Shown here piece by piece: positions 51,217 through 60,527 of a stretch of 64,000 nt of DNA (the first letter of the stretch is position 1; every line of letters starts with the position of its first letter). Source of the stretch: Actinomycetospora callitridis (GTDB lineage: Bacteria > Actinomycetota > Actinomycetes > Mycobacteriales > Pseudonocardiaceae); the NCBI RefSeq assembly GCF_028737265.1, contig NZ_JAQZAK010000003.1, forward strand, positions 434,001 to 498,000, given 5' to 3'. The notes under the pieces were generated by a model. It saw only the letters and a list, made by a program, of their open reading frames with translations. It was not told the DNA's origin and ran no database searches. Made by a program: the position numbers and the translations under genes.

Positions 51217-51852
51217 TCAACGCGCTGGGAGCCGGGCGTCCGAGGCACCGACGATCCGGAGGGCGAAACGGCTGTACTGGTCGGCGACGGCCTCGGCCGT
51301 CAGCTCGCCGTCGTCGGAGAACCAGCGCGCGATGCTCACGCACAGCTCCCGGATGGCGAACGACGCCAGGGCCGGCGACTCGACGTGGAAGTCGCCCTGC
51401 TCGACGCCGCGGGCGATGACGGCGCGCAGGGCGTGCTCGTGCTCGCGACGACGGGCCTGCAGGTCGCTGAGCGCCGGCTCCTCGAGGCTGCCGGTGTCCC
51501 GGTTGACCACGAGCGCGTCGCGGCGATGCGTGGCGTGACGGTGGGCGTAGACCTCGGCGGCCCGCCGGAGCTGCTCGACGGGCGGGTCGTCGGGGTCGAC
51601 GGCCTCGTGGAAGTCGGCCAGCACGCCCGCGGTGGCCCGGTCGACGATGGTGCGCAGCAACTCGTGCTTCGAGTCCATGTGGTTGTAGAGGCTCGGGGTC
51701 CGGACATGCAGGGCGCCGGCGATCTCGCTCAGCGCCGTGCCGTGGTAGCCCCGCTGCGCGAAGAGCGTCAGGGCCGCGTCGAGGACGACCTCCCGGGTCA
51801 GCGCCGCGCGGGTGGCGCGCCGGGGCGCGAGGTCCGTCGGGTTCGTGCTCAT
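51217..51852 (-). CDS. TetR-family regulator (first of a tandem pair)
   Basis: A 211-residue TetR repressor: helix-turn-helix AALTLFAQRGYHGTALSEIAGALHVRTPSLYNHMDSKHELL, ligand domain with AEVYAHRHATHRRDALVVNRDTGSLEEPAL and SIARWFSDDGELTAEAVADQYSRFALRI. It is divergent from the CoA-ligase-led operon across 125 bases that contain a palindrome, so it is the prime candidate for the operon's repressor; an acyl-CoA effector would be typical. Confidence 0.9.
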   Translation of the reverse strand: MSTNPTDLAPRRATRAALTREVVLDAALTLFAQRGYHGTALSEIAGALHVRTPSLYNHMDSKHELLRTIVDRATAGVLADFHEAVDPDDPPVEQLRRAAEVYAHRHATHRRDALVVNRDTGSLEEPALSDLQARRREHEHALRAVIARGVEQGDFHVESPALASFAIRELCVSIARWFSDDGELTAEAVADQYSRFALRIVGASDARLPAR

Positions 51853-51947
51853 CGATCCACCGCCTCGGTCCGGACGTCGCATGCATGGTCCCAGAACGAA
51901 CGAGCATGAGTAAGCCTTGCCCTGGTCACCCACCACCCCTACCGTAC

Positions 51948-51959
51948 TAACGAGCGTTA
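51948..51959. promoter_or_regulatory. TetR-type operator candidate
   Basis: TAACG-AG-CGTTA, a perfect 5-bp inverted repeat located 19 bases before the CoA-ligase start codon, between it and the divergent TetR genes. AT content is raised here. A related half-site (AACGAGC) occurs upstream near 51897. Confidence 0.6.
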
Positions 51960-51977
51960 ATTGGTCGAGGAGGCGCG

Positions 51978-53588
51978 ATGCTGCGTACCGAGGTGATCCG
52001 ACCGCTCCACGTGCTGCTCGAGGGCCACGCCCGCGCACGGGGCGAGGCGACGGCGTTCGCCGACGAGAACCGCGAGATCACCTACGGCGAGCTCGTCCGC
52101 ACCACCGCCCGCCTCGCCGGCCACCTCGTCTCCCTCGGCGTCGGGGCCGGCGACCGGGTGGCGATGGTGATGGCCAACGCCGTCGAGACCGCGGAGACCT
52201 ACCTCGCCGTGCCCCGGGCCGGTGCCGTGGCGGTGTGCCTCAACCCGGACGCCGGGCCCGCGGAGCTCGAGTACATGCTCGGCGACTGCGGCGCGCGCCT
52301 TGTCGTCACCGACGTCGCCCACGCCGACCTCGTCGCCGGTCTCGTCCCGGCGGACGTCCCGGTGGTCCTGGTCGGCGGGACGGCGCCGCGGTGGCCGTCG
52401 TACGCCGAGCTGATCGGCCGCAAGCCGGACGTGCCCGCGCCCGATCCCGACGACCTCGACGCCACGGCGTTCATGCTCTACACCTCGGGCACCACCGGGC
52501 GCCCGAAGGGCGTGGAGCTGAGCCTGCGCAGCTGCCTGTGGGTGGTGGCGGCCTGCTGGGCGCCGATCATGGGCCTGGGCCCGGACGACACGGTGCTGTC
52601 CGCGCTGCCACTGTTCCACTCCTACGCCCTGGACCTGTGCGTGCTCGGGGTCGCGGCCACGGGAGCGGGCGAACGGATCCTCCCCCGCTTCTCCTCGAGC
52701 CGCGTCCTCGAGCTGCTCGCGACCGGCGACTACACGGTCCTCCCCGGTGTGCCGACGACGTTCTCCTACCTGCTGCAGGCCGCGAGCGCGCGCGACGGCG
52801 GCGGACCCCCCGCGCACCGGCTCCGCGTCGCGGTCTCGGCCGGCGCGATCCTCCCGGCGGCGGTCAACGAGGCGTTCGAGCGGTCGTTCGGCGCGACCCT
52901 GCTCGACGGCTACGGGATCACCGAGACCTCGACGATGGTGGTGATGAACTGGCCGCACGGGTCCCGCCCGTACGGCTCCTGCGGGCTGCCGATCCCGGGC
53001 CTCGCCGTCCGGCTGGTCGATCCGGCCACCGGCGTGGACGCGCCACCGGGCGGCGAGGGCGAGCTGTGGGTGCGCGGCCCGAGCGTCATGCGCGGCTACC
53101 ACGGCAAGCCCCAGCAGACCGCCGACGTGCTCGTCGACGGCTGGTACCGCACCGGCGACCTCGCCCGCGCCGACGTCCACGGCTACCTCACGATCAGCGG
53201 CCGCACCAAGGAGATGATCATCCGGGGTGGCGAGAACATCTACCCCGCCGAGATCGAGAACGCCCTGCTCGACGCCCCCGGTGTCGCGGACGCCGCCGTC
53301 GTCGGACGGCCGCACCCCGACCTCGGCGAGGTGCCGGTGGCGTTCGTGGTCGCCGACCCCGGGGCCGGCGCAGGACCGGACCCCGAGGCCCTCCGGGAGC
53401 ACTGCCGCCGGGCGCTGGCGTGGTTCAAGGTCCCGGACGGCTTCCACCTCACCGACACCATCCCCCGCACCGGCTCGGGGAAGATCAAGCGCTTCGAGCT
53501 CGCCCGGCGCCTCGACGACGTCGCCGGGCCGCCGCTCCCGGCGCCCGCACCCCGGAGCCTCGACCAGGAGGTCGTGACGTGGAGCTGA
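51978..53588 (+). CDS. acyl-CoA synthetase (class I adenylate-forming)
   Basis: A 536-residue ANL-family ligase, first gene of the catabolic operon. The P-loop is LYTSGTTGRPKGVELS, the aromatic/acyl site is near GYGITETSTMVV, the hinge and A8 motif are WYRTGDLARADVHGYLTISGRTKEMIIRGGENIYPAEIE, and the catalytic lysine is in TGSGKIKRFEL. It should activate a carboxylic acid to its CoA thioester, feeding the hydroxylase pathway that follows. The acid is unknown. Confidence 0.9.
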   Translation: MLRTEVIRPLHVLLEGHARARGEATAFADENREITYGELVRTTARLAGHLVSLGVGAGDRVAMVMANAVETAETYLAVPRAGAVAVCLNPDAGPAELEYMLGDCGARLVVTDVAHADLVAGLVPADVPVVLVGGTAPRWPSYAELIGRKPDVPAPDPDDLDATAFMLYTSGTTGRPKGVELSLRSCLWVVAACWAPIMGLGPDDTVLSALPLFHSYALDLCVLGVAATGAGERILPRFSSSRVLELLATGDYTVLPGVPTTFSYLLQAASARDGGGPPAHRLRVAVSAGAILPAAVNEAFERSFGATLLDGYGITETSTMVVMNWPHGSRPYGSCGLPIPGLAVRLVDPATGVDAPPGGEGELWVRGPSVMRGYHGKPQQTADVLVDGWYRTGDLARADVHGYLTISGRTKEMIIRGGENIYPAEIENALLDAPGVADAAVVGRPHPDLGEVPVAFVVADPGAGAGPDPEALREHCRRALAWFKVPDGFHLTDTIPRTGSGKIKRFELARRLDDVAGPPLPAPAPRSLDQEVVTWS

Positions 53589-53637
53589 GCAACGATCTCG
53601 CGAGAGCGACCTCGCCCGCCGACGAGGGGACCCGACG

Positions 53638-54429
53638 GTGAAGGTCGGCGACGTCGAGATCCTGCCGGTGATCGACGGCACCGGTCGCGAGAACGCGCGC
53701 GAGGTGCTCTCGGTGCCCGGCGAGGACCGGTGGGCCTGTCACCCCGAGCACCTCGACGCCCTCGGGGACCTCGAGCTGACCCTCGGCGGGTTCCTGCTGC
53801 GCACCGGGGACCGCACGGTGCTCGTCGACGCCGGGGTCGGACGCGTCCACAACGACCACTACGCCGGCGGCGGGTTCCTCGACGCGCTCGCCGCGCACGG
53901 CGTCTCCCCCGCCGACGTCACCGACGTCGTCTTCACCCACCTGCACTTCGACCACGTCGGCTGGGCCACCAGCAAGGGCGAGGTGGTGTTCGGCAACGCC
54001 ACGTACCGCGTGCACACCGCGGACTGGGCGCACTTCGTCGACGCCGCGGACGCCGCGCCGGGAGCGGTGCGCAAGCTCGCCCCGCTGCGGGACCGTCTGG
54101 AGGTGTTCGACACCGAGATCACCCTGGCGCCCGGTCTCGACGCCCGACCCACCCCGGGCCACACGCCCGGGTCCACCACCTACGTCGTGTCCGGCGGGGG
54201 CGAGCGCGCCCTGCTGGTCGGCGACGTCGCGCACTCGGTCGTCGAGCTCGAGGAGCCCGACTGGGAGGCGACCTTCGACGTCGACCCCCGGGCCGCGCAG
54301 GCGATGCGCAACGCCCTGGTCCGCGAGGTCACCGACACCGCCGACCTCGTCGTCCCCGCTCACCTCCCCGGCCTCGCCCACGGCCGGATCGTCACCTTCG
54401 GCGACCGCCGCCGCTTCGTCACCGTCTGA
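53638..54429 (+). CDS. metallo-beta-lactamase fold hydrolase
   Basis: A 263-residue MBL-fold protein. The metal motif is TDVVFTHLHFDHVGW (HxHxDH), with the further histidine in PTPGHTPGSTTYV and the Asp in LLVGDVAHSV. GTG start 49 bases after the ligase. In CoA-type catabolic operons such hydrolases can act on thioesters or lactones; the substrate here is unknown. Confidence 0.85.
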   Translation: MKVGDVEILPVIDGTGRENAREVLSVPGEDRWACHPEHLDALGDLELTLGGFLLRTGDRTVLVDAGVGRVHNDHYAGGGFLDALAAHGVSPADVTDVVFTHLHFDHVGWATSKGEVVFGNATYRVHTADWAHFVDAADAAPGAVRKLAPLRDRLEVFDTEITLAPGLDARPTPGHTPGSTTYVVSGGGERALLVGDVAHSVVELEEPDWEATFDVDPRAAQAMRNALVREVTDTADLVVPAHLPGLAHGRIVTFGDRRRFVTV

Positions 54430-54439
54430 GGAGCACCTC

Positions 54440-55204
54440 ATGGATCTGCAGCTCGCCGGCACCACCGTGCTGGTCACCGGCGCCGGGCAGGGCCTCGGCC
54501 GCGCCATCGGCGAGGCGTTCGCCGCCGAGGGCGCGCAGGTCGCGTTCGGCTACAACACCTCCGCCGAGGGCGCCGAGGCCGCGGCGGAGGCCATGCGCGC
54601 CACCGGCGTCAAGGCCACGGCGGTCGCCGTCGACACCCGCGACGACGCCGGCGTCGCCCGCGCACTCGACATCGTCGAGTCCGAGCTCGGACCGATCGGC
54701 GTACTCGTGAACAACGCCGCGGTCACCAGCCGCGGTCGCTTCCTCGAGCGGTCGGCGTCCGACTTCGCGGCCGAGATCGACGTGACCGTCACCGGGACCC
54801 TGCGCATCTCCCACGCCGTCGCACAGCGCATGGCCGAGCGCGGCGTCGGGTCGATCGTGTCGCTCATGGGCGATTCCGGACGCGTCGGGGAGTCCGGGCT
54901 CACCGTCACCGCCACCGCCCGCTCCTCCACCCTCGGGCTGACCAAGTCGCTGGCCAAGGAGCTCGCCCGCCACGGCATCCGCGCGAACGCCGTGTCGATC
55001 GGGCTCGTGCAGACCGACCGGTTCTCCGACCACGCCGGCGGCACCGACGAGGAACGCCTCAAGAAGATCACCGCGCTCTACCCGCTGCGTCGTCTCGGCC
55101 GCCCCGAGGACGTGACCCCGACGATCCTGCTGCTCGCCTCGCCGTGCTCGGCGTGGACCACGGGCCAGGTCGTCTCGGTCAACGGCGGCTTCGCGATGCC
55201 CTGA
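54440..55204 (+). CDS. SDR-family protein lacking the catalytic Tyr/Lys
   Basis: A 254-residue SDR. The cofactor motif TGAGQGLGRAIGEAFAAEGA and the NNAAV motif are normal, as is the C-terminal VNGGFAMP. The active-site stretch is unusual: between Ser141 and Leu170 there is no tyrosine, and alignment puts Thr157 and Arg161 where Tyr and Lys of YxxxK belong (TVTATARSSTLGL). It may bind NAD(P) but use a different chemistry, or be a non-catalytic or hydratase-like member. It sits 10 bases after the MBL gene. Confidence 0.85.
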   Translation: MDLQLAGTTVLVTGAGQGLGRAIGEAFAAEGAQVAFGYNTSAEGAEAAAEAMRATGVKATAVAVDTRDDAGVARALDIVESELGPIGVLVNNAAVTSRGRFLERSASDFAAEIDVTVTGTLRISHAVAQRMAERGVGSIVSLMGDSGRVGESGLTVTATARSSTLGLTKSLAKELARHGIRANAVSIGLVQTDRFSDHAGGTDEERLKKITALYPLRRLGRPEDVTPTILLLASPCSAWTTGQVVSVNGGFAMP

Positions 55205-55245
55205 TCGTCCTCGCGCCGCACGGACGCACCAGCGAGAGAAGGACC

Positions 55246-57609
55246 ATGACCACCACGTCACCGGCACCGGAGCCGACCGCCAGCGGGACCGCGGTCCGGC
55301 GCAAGGAGGACGCCCGGCTGCTGACCGGCCGCGGCCGCTACGTCTCCGACCTCACCCTGCCGCGGATGCGTCACGTCGCGTTCGTGCGCAGCCCGCTGGC
55401 CCACGCGCACATCACCTCGGTCGACGTCTCCGAGGCCCTCGAGACCGACGGCGTCAGCGCGGTGTTCACCGGCGATCACCCCGCCCTGGCGTCGGTCTCG
55501 CTGCGCGCGCAGTCGGGGCTCCCGGGCTACGTCGAGACCGACCAGCCGCCGCTGGCGCGCGGCAAGGTCCGCTTCGCCGGCGAGGCGGTGGCCGCGGTCG
55601 TCGCCGACGACCGCTACCACGCCGAGGACGGCGCCGAGGGCGTCGACGTCGAGTACGAACCGCTGAGCCCGCAGGTGTGCGCCTGGGCGTCCCCGGAGGA
55701 GATCACCGACCCGGTGCACGACGAGGCGCCGGACAACGTCCTGCTCTCCCGCACCTTCCGCGCGGGCGACGTCGAGGCCGCGCTCGCGGAGGCCGCGGTG
55801 GTCGTGGACCGCGAGGTGACCACCAACCGGCACGGCGGCAACCCCATCGAGTGCCGGGCCGGGGTCGCGCGCTACGAGATCGCCGACCGCAAGCTGACGT
55901 TCTGGTCCGGCACCCAGGTGCCCTACATCGTGCGCACCCAGCTCGCCGGGCTGCTCGACCTGCCCGAGGGCAACATCCGGGTCATCGCCCCCGACGTCGG
56001 CGGCGGGTTCGGGGTCAAGGCCGTGCTCTATCCCGAGGACGTCGCCCTGTGCCTGATGGCCATGGCGATGCCCGGGGTCGCGCTCAAGTGGGTCGAGGAC
56101 CGCGTCGAGCACCTGCTGTCCGCCACCCACGCCCGCGAGCACCGCTACGTGCTGCGCGCCGGGTTCGCCGCCGACGGGGAGCTGCTCGCGGTCAAGGCCG
56201 ACGCGTGGTGCAACGCCGGCGCCTACTCGGTGTACCCCTGGACCGCCGGCATCGAGCCCCTCATGGCCGGCGGCCTGCTCACCGGCCCGTACAAGCTCGC
56301 GCACTACGAGTGCACGGTCCGCGGCGTCACCACCAACACCAGCCCGTCGGGTCCCTACCGCGGCGTCGCGCGCCCCTCGACGGTGTTCGCGATGGAGGCG
56401 CTGATGGACTCCGGCGCGCGGGCACTGGAGATGGACCCGATCGCGCTCCGCCGCCGCAACCTCATCCTGCCCGCGGACATCCCCTACACGATGCCCTCGC
56501 GGCTCGTCGACGACTCGGGGGCGTACGAGGCCTGCCTCGACCAGGCACTCGAGACGTTCGGGCTCGAGGGCTGGCGGGCCGAGCAGCAGCGCCGGCGGGC
56601 CGGCGGCGGGAAGCCGCTCGGCATCGGGATCGGCATCTACAACGAGCTCACCGGCCTCGGGCGGGCCGCGTCGGCAGGCCCCCGCATGGCGTTCCGCACC
56701 GGTCACGACGCCTGCACCGTGCGGATCAACCCCGACGGCGCCGTCACCGTGTTCTCCGGCGTCACCTCCCAGGGGCAGGGCCTCGAGACGACCATGGCGC
56801 AGGTCGTCGCCGACGCCCTGGGTGTCACGTACGACGCGGTCGAGGTCCGGATCGGCGACACCGACGAGTCCCTCTGGGGCTTCGGCGCGTTCTCGTCCCG
56901 CCAGGCCGTCATCGGCGGCGGCGCGGCCCACCTCGCCGGCGAGCACGTCCGCGGCAAGGCACTCGCGCTGGCCGCGGCGCTCAAGGAGGCGCCCGTCGAG
57001 GACCTCGACCTCCGGGGCGGCGAGGTCTACATGGCCGGGCAGGCGAAGTCGATCATCTCGCTGGCCGAGGTCGCGAGGGTCGCCTACCTGCAGTCCGACC
57101 GGTTGCCGGAGGGCTTCGAACCGGGGCTCGAGGGCACGAAGTTCTACGACCCGATCCGCGGTGCCTTCGCCGCCGGCGTCCAGCTCGGTGCGCTGGAGTT
57201 CGATCCCGCCACCGGCGAGATCGGCATCCTGAGCTGGGTGTGCGTCGAGGACGCCGGGCGCATCGTCCACCCGGTGATCGTCGACGGGCAGATCGCCGGC
57301 TCGATCGCCCAGGGCATCGGTGGGGCGATGTACGAGCACCTCGTCTACGACGAGGCCGGGAACCTCACCACCGGCACACTGCTCGACTACCTCATGCCGA
57401 CCTCGGGCGAGATCCCCGAGCTGACGATCGGCCACGTCAGCACCCCGGCCGCCAACCCCACCGGCGTCCGCGGTGTCGGCGAGGGCGGCACGCTCGCCCC
57501 GAACGCCGTGGTCGCGGGCGCGGTGGCCGATGCGCTCGGGGTCGAGGTCGACGACCTGCCGGTCACCCCGGCGTCGGTGTGGACGCTCCTGCAGGGGGTG
57601 ACGCCGTGA
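55246..57609 (+). CDS. molybdenum hydroxylase large subunit (xanthine dehydrogenase family)
   Basis: A 787-residue molybdopterin-cytosine-dinucleotide-type subunit. Molybdenum-cofactor contacts include VGGGFGVKAV (251-260), GPYRGVARPS (369-378, active-site loop), GQGLETTMAQV and the base Glu746 in GVGEGGTLAPNA. The loop lacks the AYxCSFR signature of form I CO dehydrogenase, so this is not a CO oxidiser. Together with the two following subunits it should hydroxylate an aromatic or heterocyclic substrate (possibly a CoA ester) with water. Confidence 0.9.
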   Translation: MTTTSPAPEPTASGTAVRRKEDARLLTGRGRYVSDLTLPRMRHVAFVRSPLAHAHITSVDVSEALETDGVSAVFTGDHPALASVSLRAQSGLPGYVETDQPPLARGKVRFAGEAVAAVVADDRYHAEDGAEGVDVEYEPLSPQVCAWASPEEITDPVHDEAPDNVLLSRTFRAGDVEAALAEAAVVVDREVTTNRHGGNPIECRAGVARYEIADRKLTFWSGTQVPYIVRTQLAGLLDLPEGNIRVIAPDVGGGFGVKAVLYPEDVALCLMAMAMPGVALKWVEDRVEHLLSATHAREHRYVLRAGFAADGELLAVKADAWCNAGAYSVYPWTAGIEPLMAGGLLTGPYKLAHYECTVRGVTTNTSPSGPYRGVARPSTVFAMEALMDSGARALEMDPIALRRRNLILPADIPYTMPSRLVDDSGAYEACLDQALETFGLEGWRAEQQRRRAGGGKPLGIGIGIYNELTGLGRAASAGPRMAFRTGHDACTVRINPDGAVTVFSGVTSQGQGLETTMAQVVADALGVTYDAVEVRIGDTDESLWGFGAFSSRQAVIGGGAAHLAGEHVRGKALALAAALKEAPVEDLDLRGGEVYMAGQAKSIISLAEVARVAYLQSDRLPEGFEPGLEGTKFYDPIRGAFAAGVQLGALEFDPATGEIGILSWVCVEDAGRIVHPVIVDGQIAGSIAQGIGGAMYEHLVYDEAGNLTTGTLLDYLMPTSGEIPELTIGHVSTPAANPTGVRGVGEGGTLAPNAVVAGAVADALGVEVDDLPVTPASVWTLLQGVTP

Positions 57610-57685
57610 TCCTCGACGACCGCCGTGACGGGTCCCCGGTCGTGGCACTCCGGCGTCCACGGACCACCGCTCCCGGGAGGACCCG

Positions 57686-58549
57686 ATGAAGTGCCCACCG
57701 TTCGACTACCACCGGGCGACCGGCGTGGCGGACGCCGTCGCCACCCTCGACGCCGCCGGCGACGAGGGGAAGATCCTCGCCGGGGGCCAGAGCCTGGTGC
57801 CCGTCCTCGCCCTGCGCATGGCCCGGCCCGCGGTGCTCGTGGACATCAACCACGTCCCCGGCCTCTCCAGCCTCGAGGTGCGCGGCGACACGCTCCACCT
57901 CGGGGCCCTCGTCCGCCACCTGACCCTCGCCGAGCAGGACCAGCACCCCCTGCTCGCGGAGGCCGCCCGCTGGATCGGGCACACCGCGATCCGCAGCCGC
58001 GGCACGGTCGCCGGCAGCCTCGCCCATGCCGATCCGTCGGCCGAGCTGCCGTCGGTCCTGCTCGCGTGCGACGGCGCCGTCCAGGTCGCAGGCCCGGGCG
58101 CGACCCGGCGGGTCGGTGCCGCCGACCTCTTCGTCGGCGCGCTCCAGACCGACCTGGGCGACGCCGAGATGATCACCGAGGTCGAGCTGCCCGTCCCCGA
58201 CGGCTGGGGCTTCTCCGAGTTCGCCCGCCGCCACGGCGACTTCGCCGTCGTCTCGGCCGTCGCGACCCGCTTCGGCGACCGGATCCGCGTCGTGATCGGC
58301 GGCGTGGCCGGCGTCCCGCACCTCGTCTCGCCCCCCGACAGCACCCCCGACCTGCTGACCGTGTCCGGGGCCGTGCAGGACGACCGCGTCGCCGAGATCG
58401 CCGACGCCGCCGCCCGGGGCGTCGAGCCGGCCTCCGACCTGCACGGGAGCGCCGACCACCGGCGCGCCCTCACCCGCGAGGTCGTCAGACGCGCCGTCGC
58501 CCAGCTCGCCGGGACCCCGACGAGCGACCGCACCCCCGTCCCCGCCTGA
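57686..58549 (+). CDS. molybdenum hydroxylase medium (FAD) subunit
   Basis: A 287-residue FAD-binding subunit, CoxM/HcrB-like. FAD motifs are AGGQSLVPVLALRMARP (residues 32-48) and TVAGSLAHADPSAELP (107-122), both standard. It passes electrons from the iron-sulfur subunit to an acceptor. It lies between the large and small subunit genes. Confidence 0.92.
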   Translation: MKCPPFDYHRATGVADAVATLDAAGDEGKILAGGQSLVPVLALRMARPAVLVDINHVPGLSSLEVRGDTLHLGALVRHLTLAEQDQHPLLAEAARWIGHTAIRSRGTVAGSLAHADPSAELPSVLLACDGAVQVAGPGATRRVGAADLFVGALQTDLGDAEMITEVELPVPDGWGFSEFARRHGDFAVVSAVATRFGDRIRVVIGGVAGVPHLVSPPDSTPDLLTVSGAVQDDRVAEIADAAARGVEPASDLHGSADHRRALTREVVRRAVAQLAGTPTSDRTPVPA

Positions 58550-58559
58550 GGAGGCCGAC

Positions 58560-59042
58560 GTGCAGATCTCCCTCACGGTCAACGGCGAGCGCCACCGCGT
58601 CGACGTCGAGCCCCGCCGCACCCTGGCCGACGCCCTGCGCGAGGACCTGGGGCTCACCGGCACCCACCTCGGTTGCGAGCACGGCGTCTGCGGCGCCTGC
58701 ACGATCGTGGTCGACGGCCGCCCCGTCCGCGCGTGCCTCATGTTCGCCGTCCAGGCCGACGGCGCCTCGATCGCCACCGTCGAGGGCCTCGCCGCCGACG
58801 ACGGCACCCTGCACCCGCTGCAGGAGGCGTTCTCGCGCTGCCACGGCCTGCAGTGCGGCGCCTGCACCCCGGGGATGCTCATGACGGCCCTGCACCTGCT
58901 CGACACCGAGCCCGCGCCCAGCCGCGACCGCATCCGGGCCGAGATGGCCGGCAACATCTGCCGCTGCACCGGCTACGTCGGCATCGTCGACGCCGTGGAG
59001 TCGGCGGCCGCCCGACAGCGCGAGCTCGCCCCCGAGGCCTGA
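58560..59042 (+). CDS. molybdenum hydroxylase small (2Fe-2S) subunit
   Basis: A 160-residue iron-sulfur subunit. The plant-ferredoxin-type cluster uses Cys39, Cys44, Cys47 and Cys59 (LGCEHGVCGACTIVVDG and RACLMF); the second cluster uses Cys99, Cys102, Cys134 and Cys136 (LQCGACTPGM and NICRCTGY). GTG start preceded by GAGGAG-like sequence. It completes the L-M-S hydroxylase. Confidence 0.93.
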   Translation: MQISLTVNGERHRVDVEPRRTLADALREDLGLTGTHLGCEHGVCGACTIVVDGRPVRACLMFAVQADGASIATVEGLAADDGTLHPLQEAFSRCHGLQCGACTPGMLMTALHLLDTEPAPSRDRIRAEMAGNICRCTGYVGIVDAVESAAARQRELAPEA

Positions 59043-59045
59043 GGG

Positions 59046-60527
59046 GTGGGCCCGACAACGTCCGGCGACACGGACCCGGCTGCGGTCCGGGCATGGGCCC
59101 GGCACCTCGGGCGCGCGTGCGATCCGCCGGCGCTGCGCCGGGACCTGGCCGCGGGGTCGCTGCCGGCCGCTGCGCAGGCCGCCGCGGCCCGGGTCGGCGA
59201 CCGCACCGCGGTCGAGGTCGACGGCGACGCCCTCACCCACGCGCGGCTCGACGCGGTCGCCGGGCGCACCGCGGCACGCCTGCGGGGCCGTGGCGTCGGC
59301 CGGGGTGACGCCGTCGTGCTCGTCGCATGCACGTCCCTCGCCTTCGTGGTCGTCTACCTCGCCGTCCTGCGCCTGGGCGCGACGGTCGTGCCGCTCGACC
59401 CCGCCCAGCCCGTGGCCGCGAGGGACCGCATCGTCGGACTCGCCCGCGCCCGGCTCGTCCTCGACGAACCGGCGCTGAGCGACCTGCTCGCGGGAGCCGC
59501 GGACGAGCCCGATCCCGTGCCGGTCGGCGACGATCCACGGCCCGGCGACGTCGCCGTCCTCGCGTTCACGTCGGGCACCACCGGCGCCCCGAAGGGCGTG
59601 CCCATCACCCACGCCAACCTGCTCGCCTCGGCCCGCGCCGCGATGGCCGCGTGGCGCTGGGCCGACGACGACGTCCTCGTCCACGCGCTGCCCCTGTTCC
59701 ACCAGCACGGGCTCGGCGGGCTGCACATGACGTTGATCGCCGGCACCACCGCCCGGATCGCCTCGCGGTTCGACCCCGGCCGGCTCCTCGCGACCGACGG
59801 CACCGTCCTGTTCGCGGTGCCGGCGATCTGGGCGCGCCTCGTGGATCACCCCCGGATCGGCGCCCTGCGGCGGCTGCGCCTGGCGGTGTCCGGCTCGGCC
59901 CCGTTGTCGGCGGCGCTCTCCGATCGCGTCGCGGCCGCGATCGGGCAGGTGCCGTTGGAGCGCTACGGGCTCACCGAGAGCGGGCTCGACGTCTCCAACC
60001 CCTACGACGGCCCCCGCGTCGCCGGGACCGTCGGGTTCCCGTTGCCCGGGATCGAGCTGCGCCTCGACGAGCAGGACGAGATCCAGCTCCGCGGTCCCCA
60101 GGTGATCTCCGGCTACCTCGACGGGGCGGCCCCGGAGGCCTTCCTGCCCGACGGCTGGTTCCGCACCGGCGACCTCGGTCGCCTCGACGACGAGGGCCGG
60201 CTGACGATCGTCGGCCGGCTCAAGGAGCTGATCATCACCGGCGGGTACAACGTCGTCCCCCGCGAGGTCGAGGTGGTGCTCGAGGAGCAGCCCGGCGTCG
60301 TCGAGGTCGCCGTCGCCGGGCTGCCCAGCGAGCGGTGGGGCCAGGAGGTGACCGCGTTCGTCGTCCCCGGCGACCCGCCGCCCGACGAGGACGCGCTGCT
60401 CACGGCGGCCCGCGAGCAGCTCGTCGGCTACAAGGTCCCCAAGTCCGTGCGGTTCGTCGACGCGCTGCCCCGCAACGCCATGGGCAAGATCGTGCGCACC
60501 GCCCTCGTCACGCAGGAGCACCCGTGA
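59046..60527 (+). CDS. second class I adenylate-forming acyl-CoA synthetase
   Basis: A 493-residue ANL ligase, shorter than the first one. The P-loop is AFTSGTTGAPKGVPITH; the A5 region is ERYGLTESGLDVSNPYDGP; A8 is FRTGDLGRLDDEGRLTIVGRLKELIITGGYNVVPREVE; the catalytic lysine is in NAMGKIVRTAL. The pattern LPLFHQHGLGGLHMTL resembles malonyl-CoA/methylmalonyl-CoA synthetases. It starts 4 bases after the small subunit gene. It probably activates a downstream dicarboxylic or short-chain acid. Confidence 0.9.
   Translation: MGPTTSGDTDPAAVRAWARHLGRACDPPALRRDLAAGSLPAAAQAAAARVGDRTAVEVDGDALTHARLDAVAGRTAARLRGRGVGRGDAVVLVACTSLAFVVVYLAVLRLGATVVPLDPAQPVAARDRIVGLARARLVLDEPALSDLLAGAADEPDPVPVGDDPRPGDVAVLAFTSGTTGAPKGVPITHANLLASARAAMAAWRWADDDVLVHALPLFHQHGLGGLHMTLIAGTTARIASRFDPGRLLATDGTVLFAVPAIWARLVDHPRIGALRRLRLAVSGSAPLSAALSDRVAAAIGQVPLERYGLTESGLDVSNPYDGPRVAGTVGFPLPGIELRLDEQDEIQLRGPQVISGYLDGAAPEAFLPDGWFRTGDLGRLDDEGRLTIVGRLKELIITGGYNVVPREVEVVLEEQPGVVEVAVAGLPSERWGQEVTAFVVPGDPPPDEDALLTAAREQLVGYKVPKSVRFVDALPRNAMGKIVRTALVTQEHP

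Noticed and set aside
55246..59042. Carbon monoxide dehydrogenase (coxLMS)
   Set aside because: The large subunit lacks the AYxCSFR active-site signature; its loop reads GPYRGVARP.
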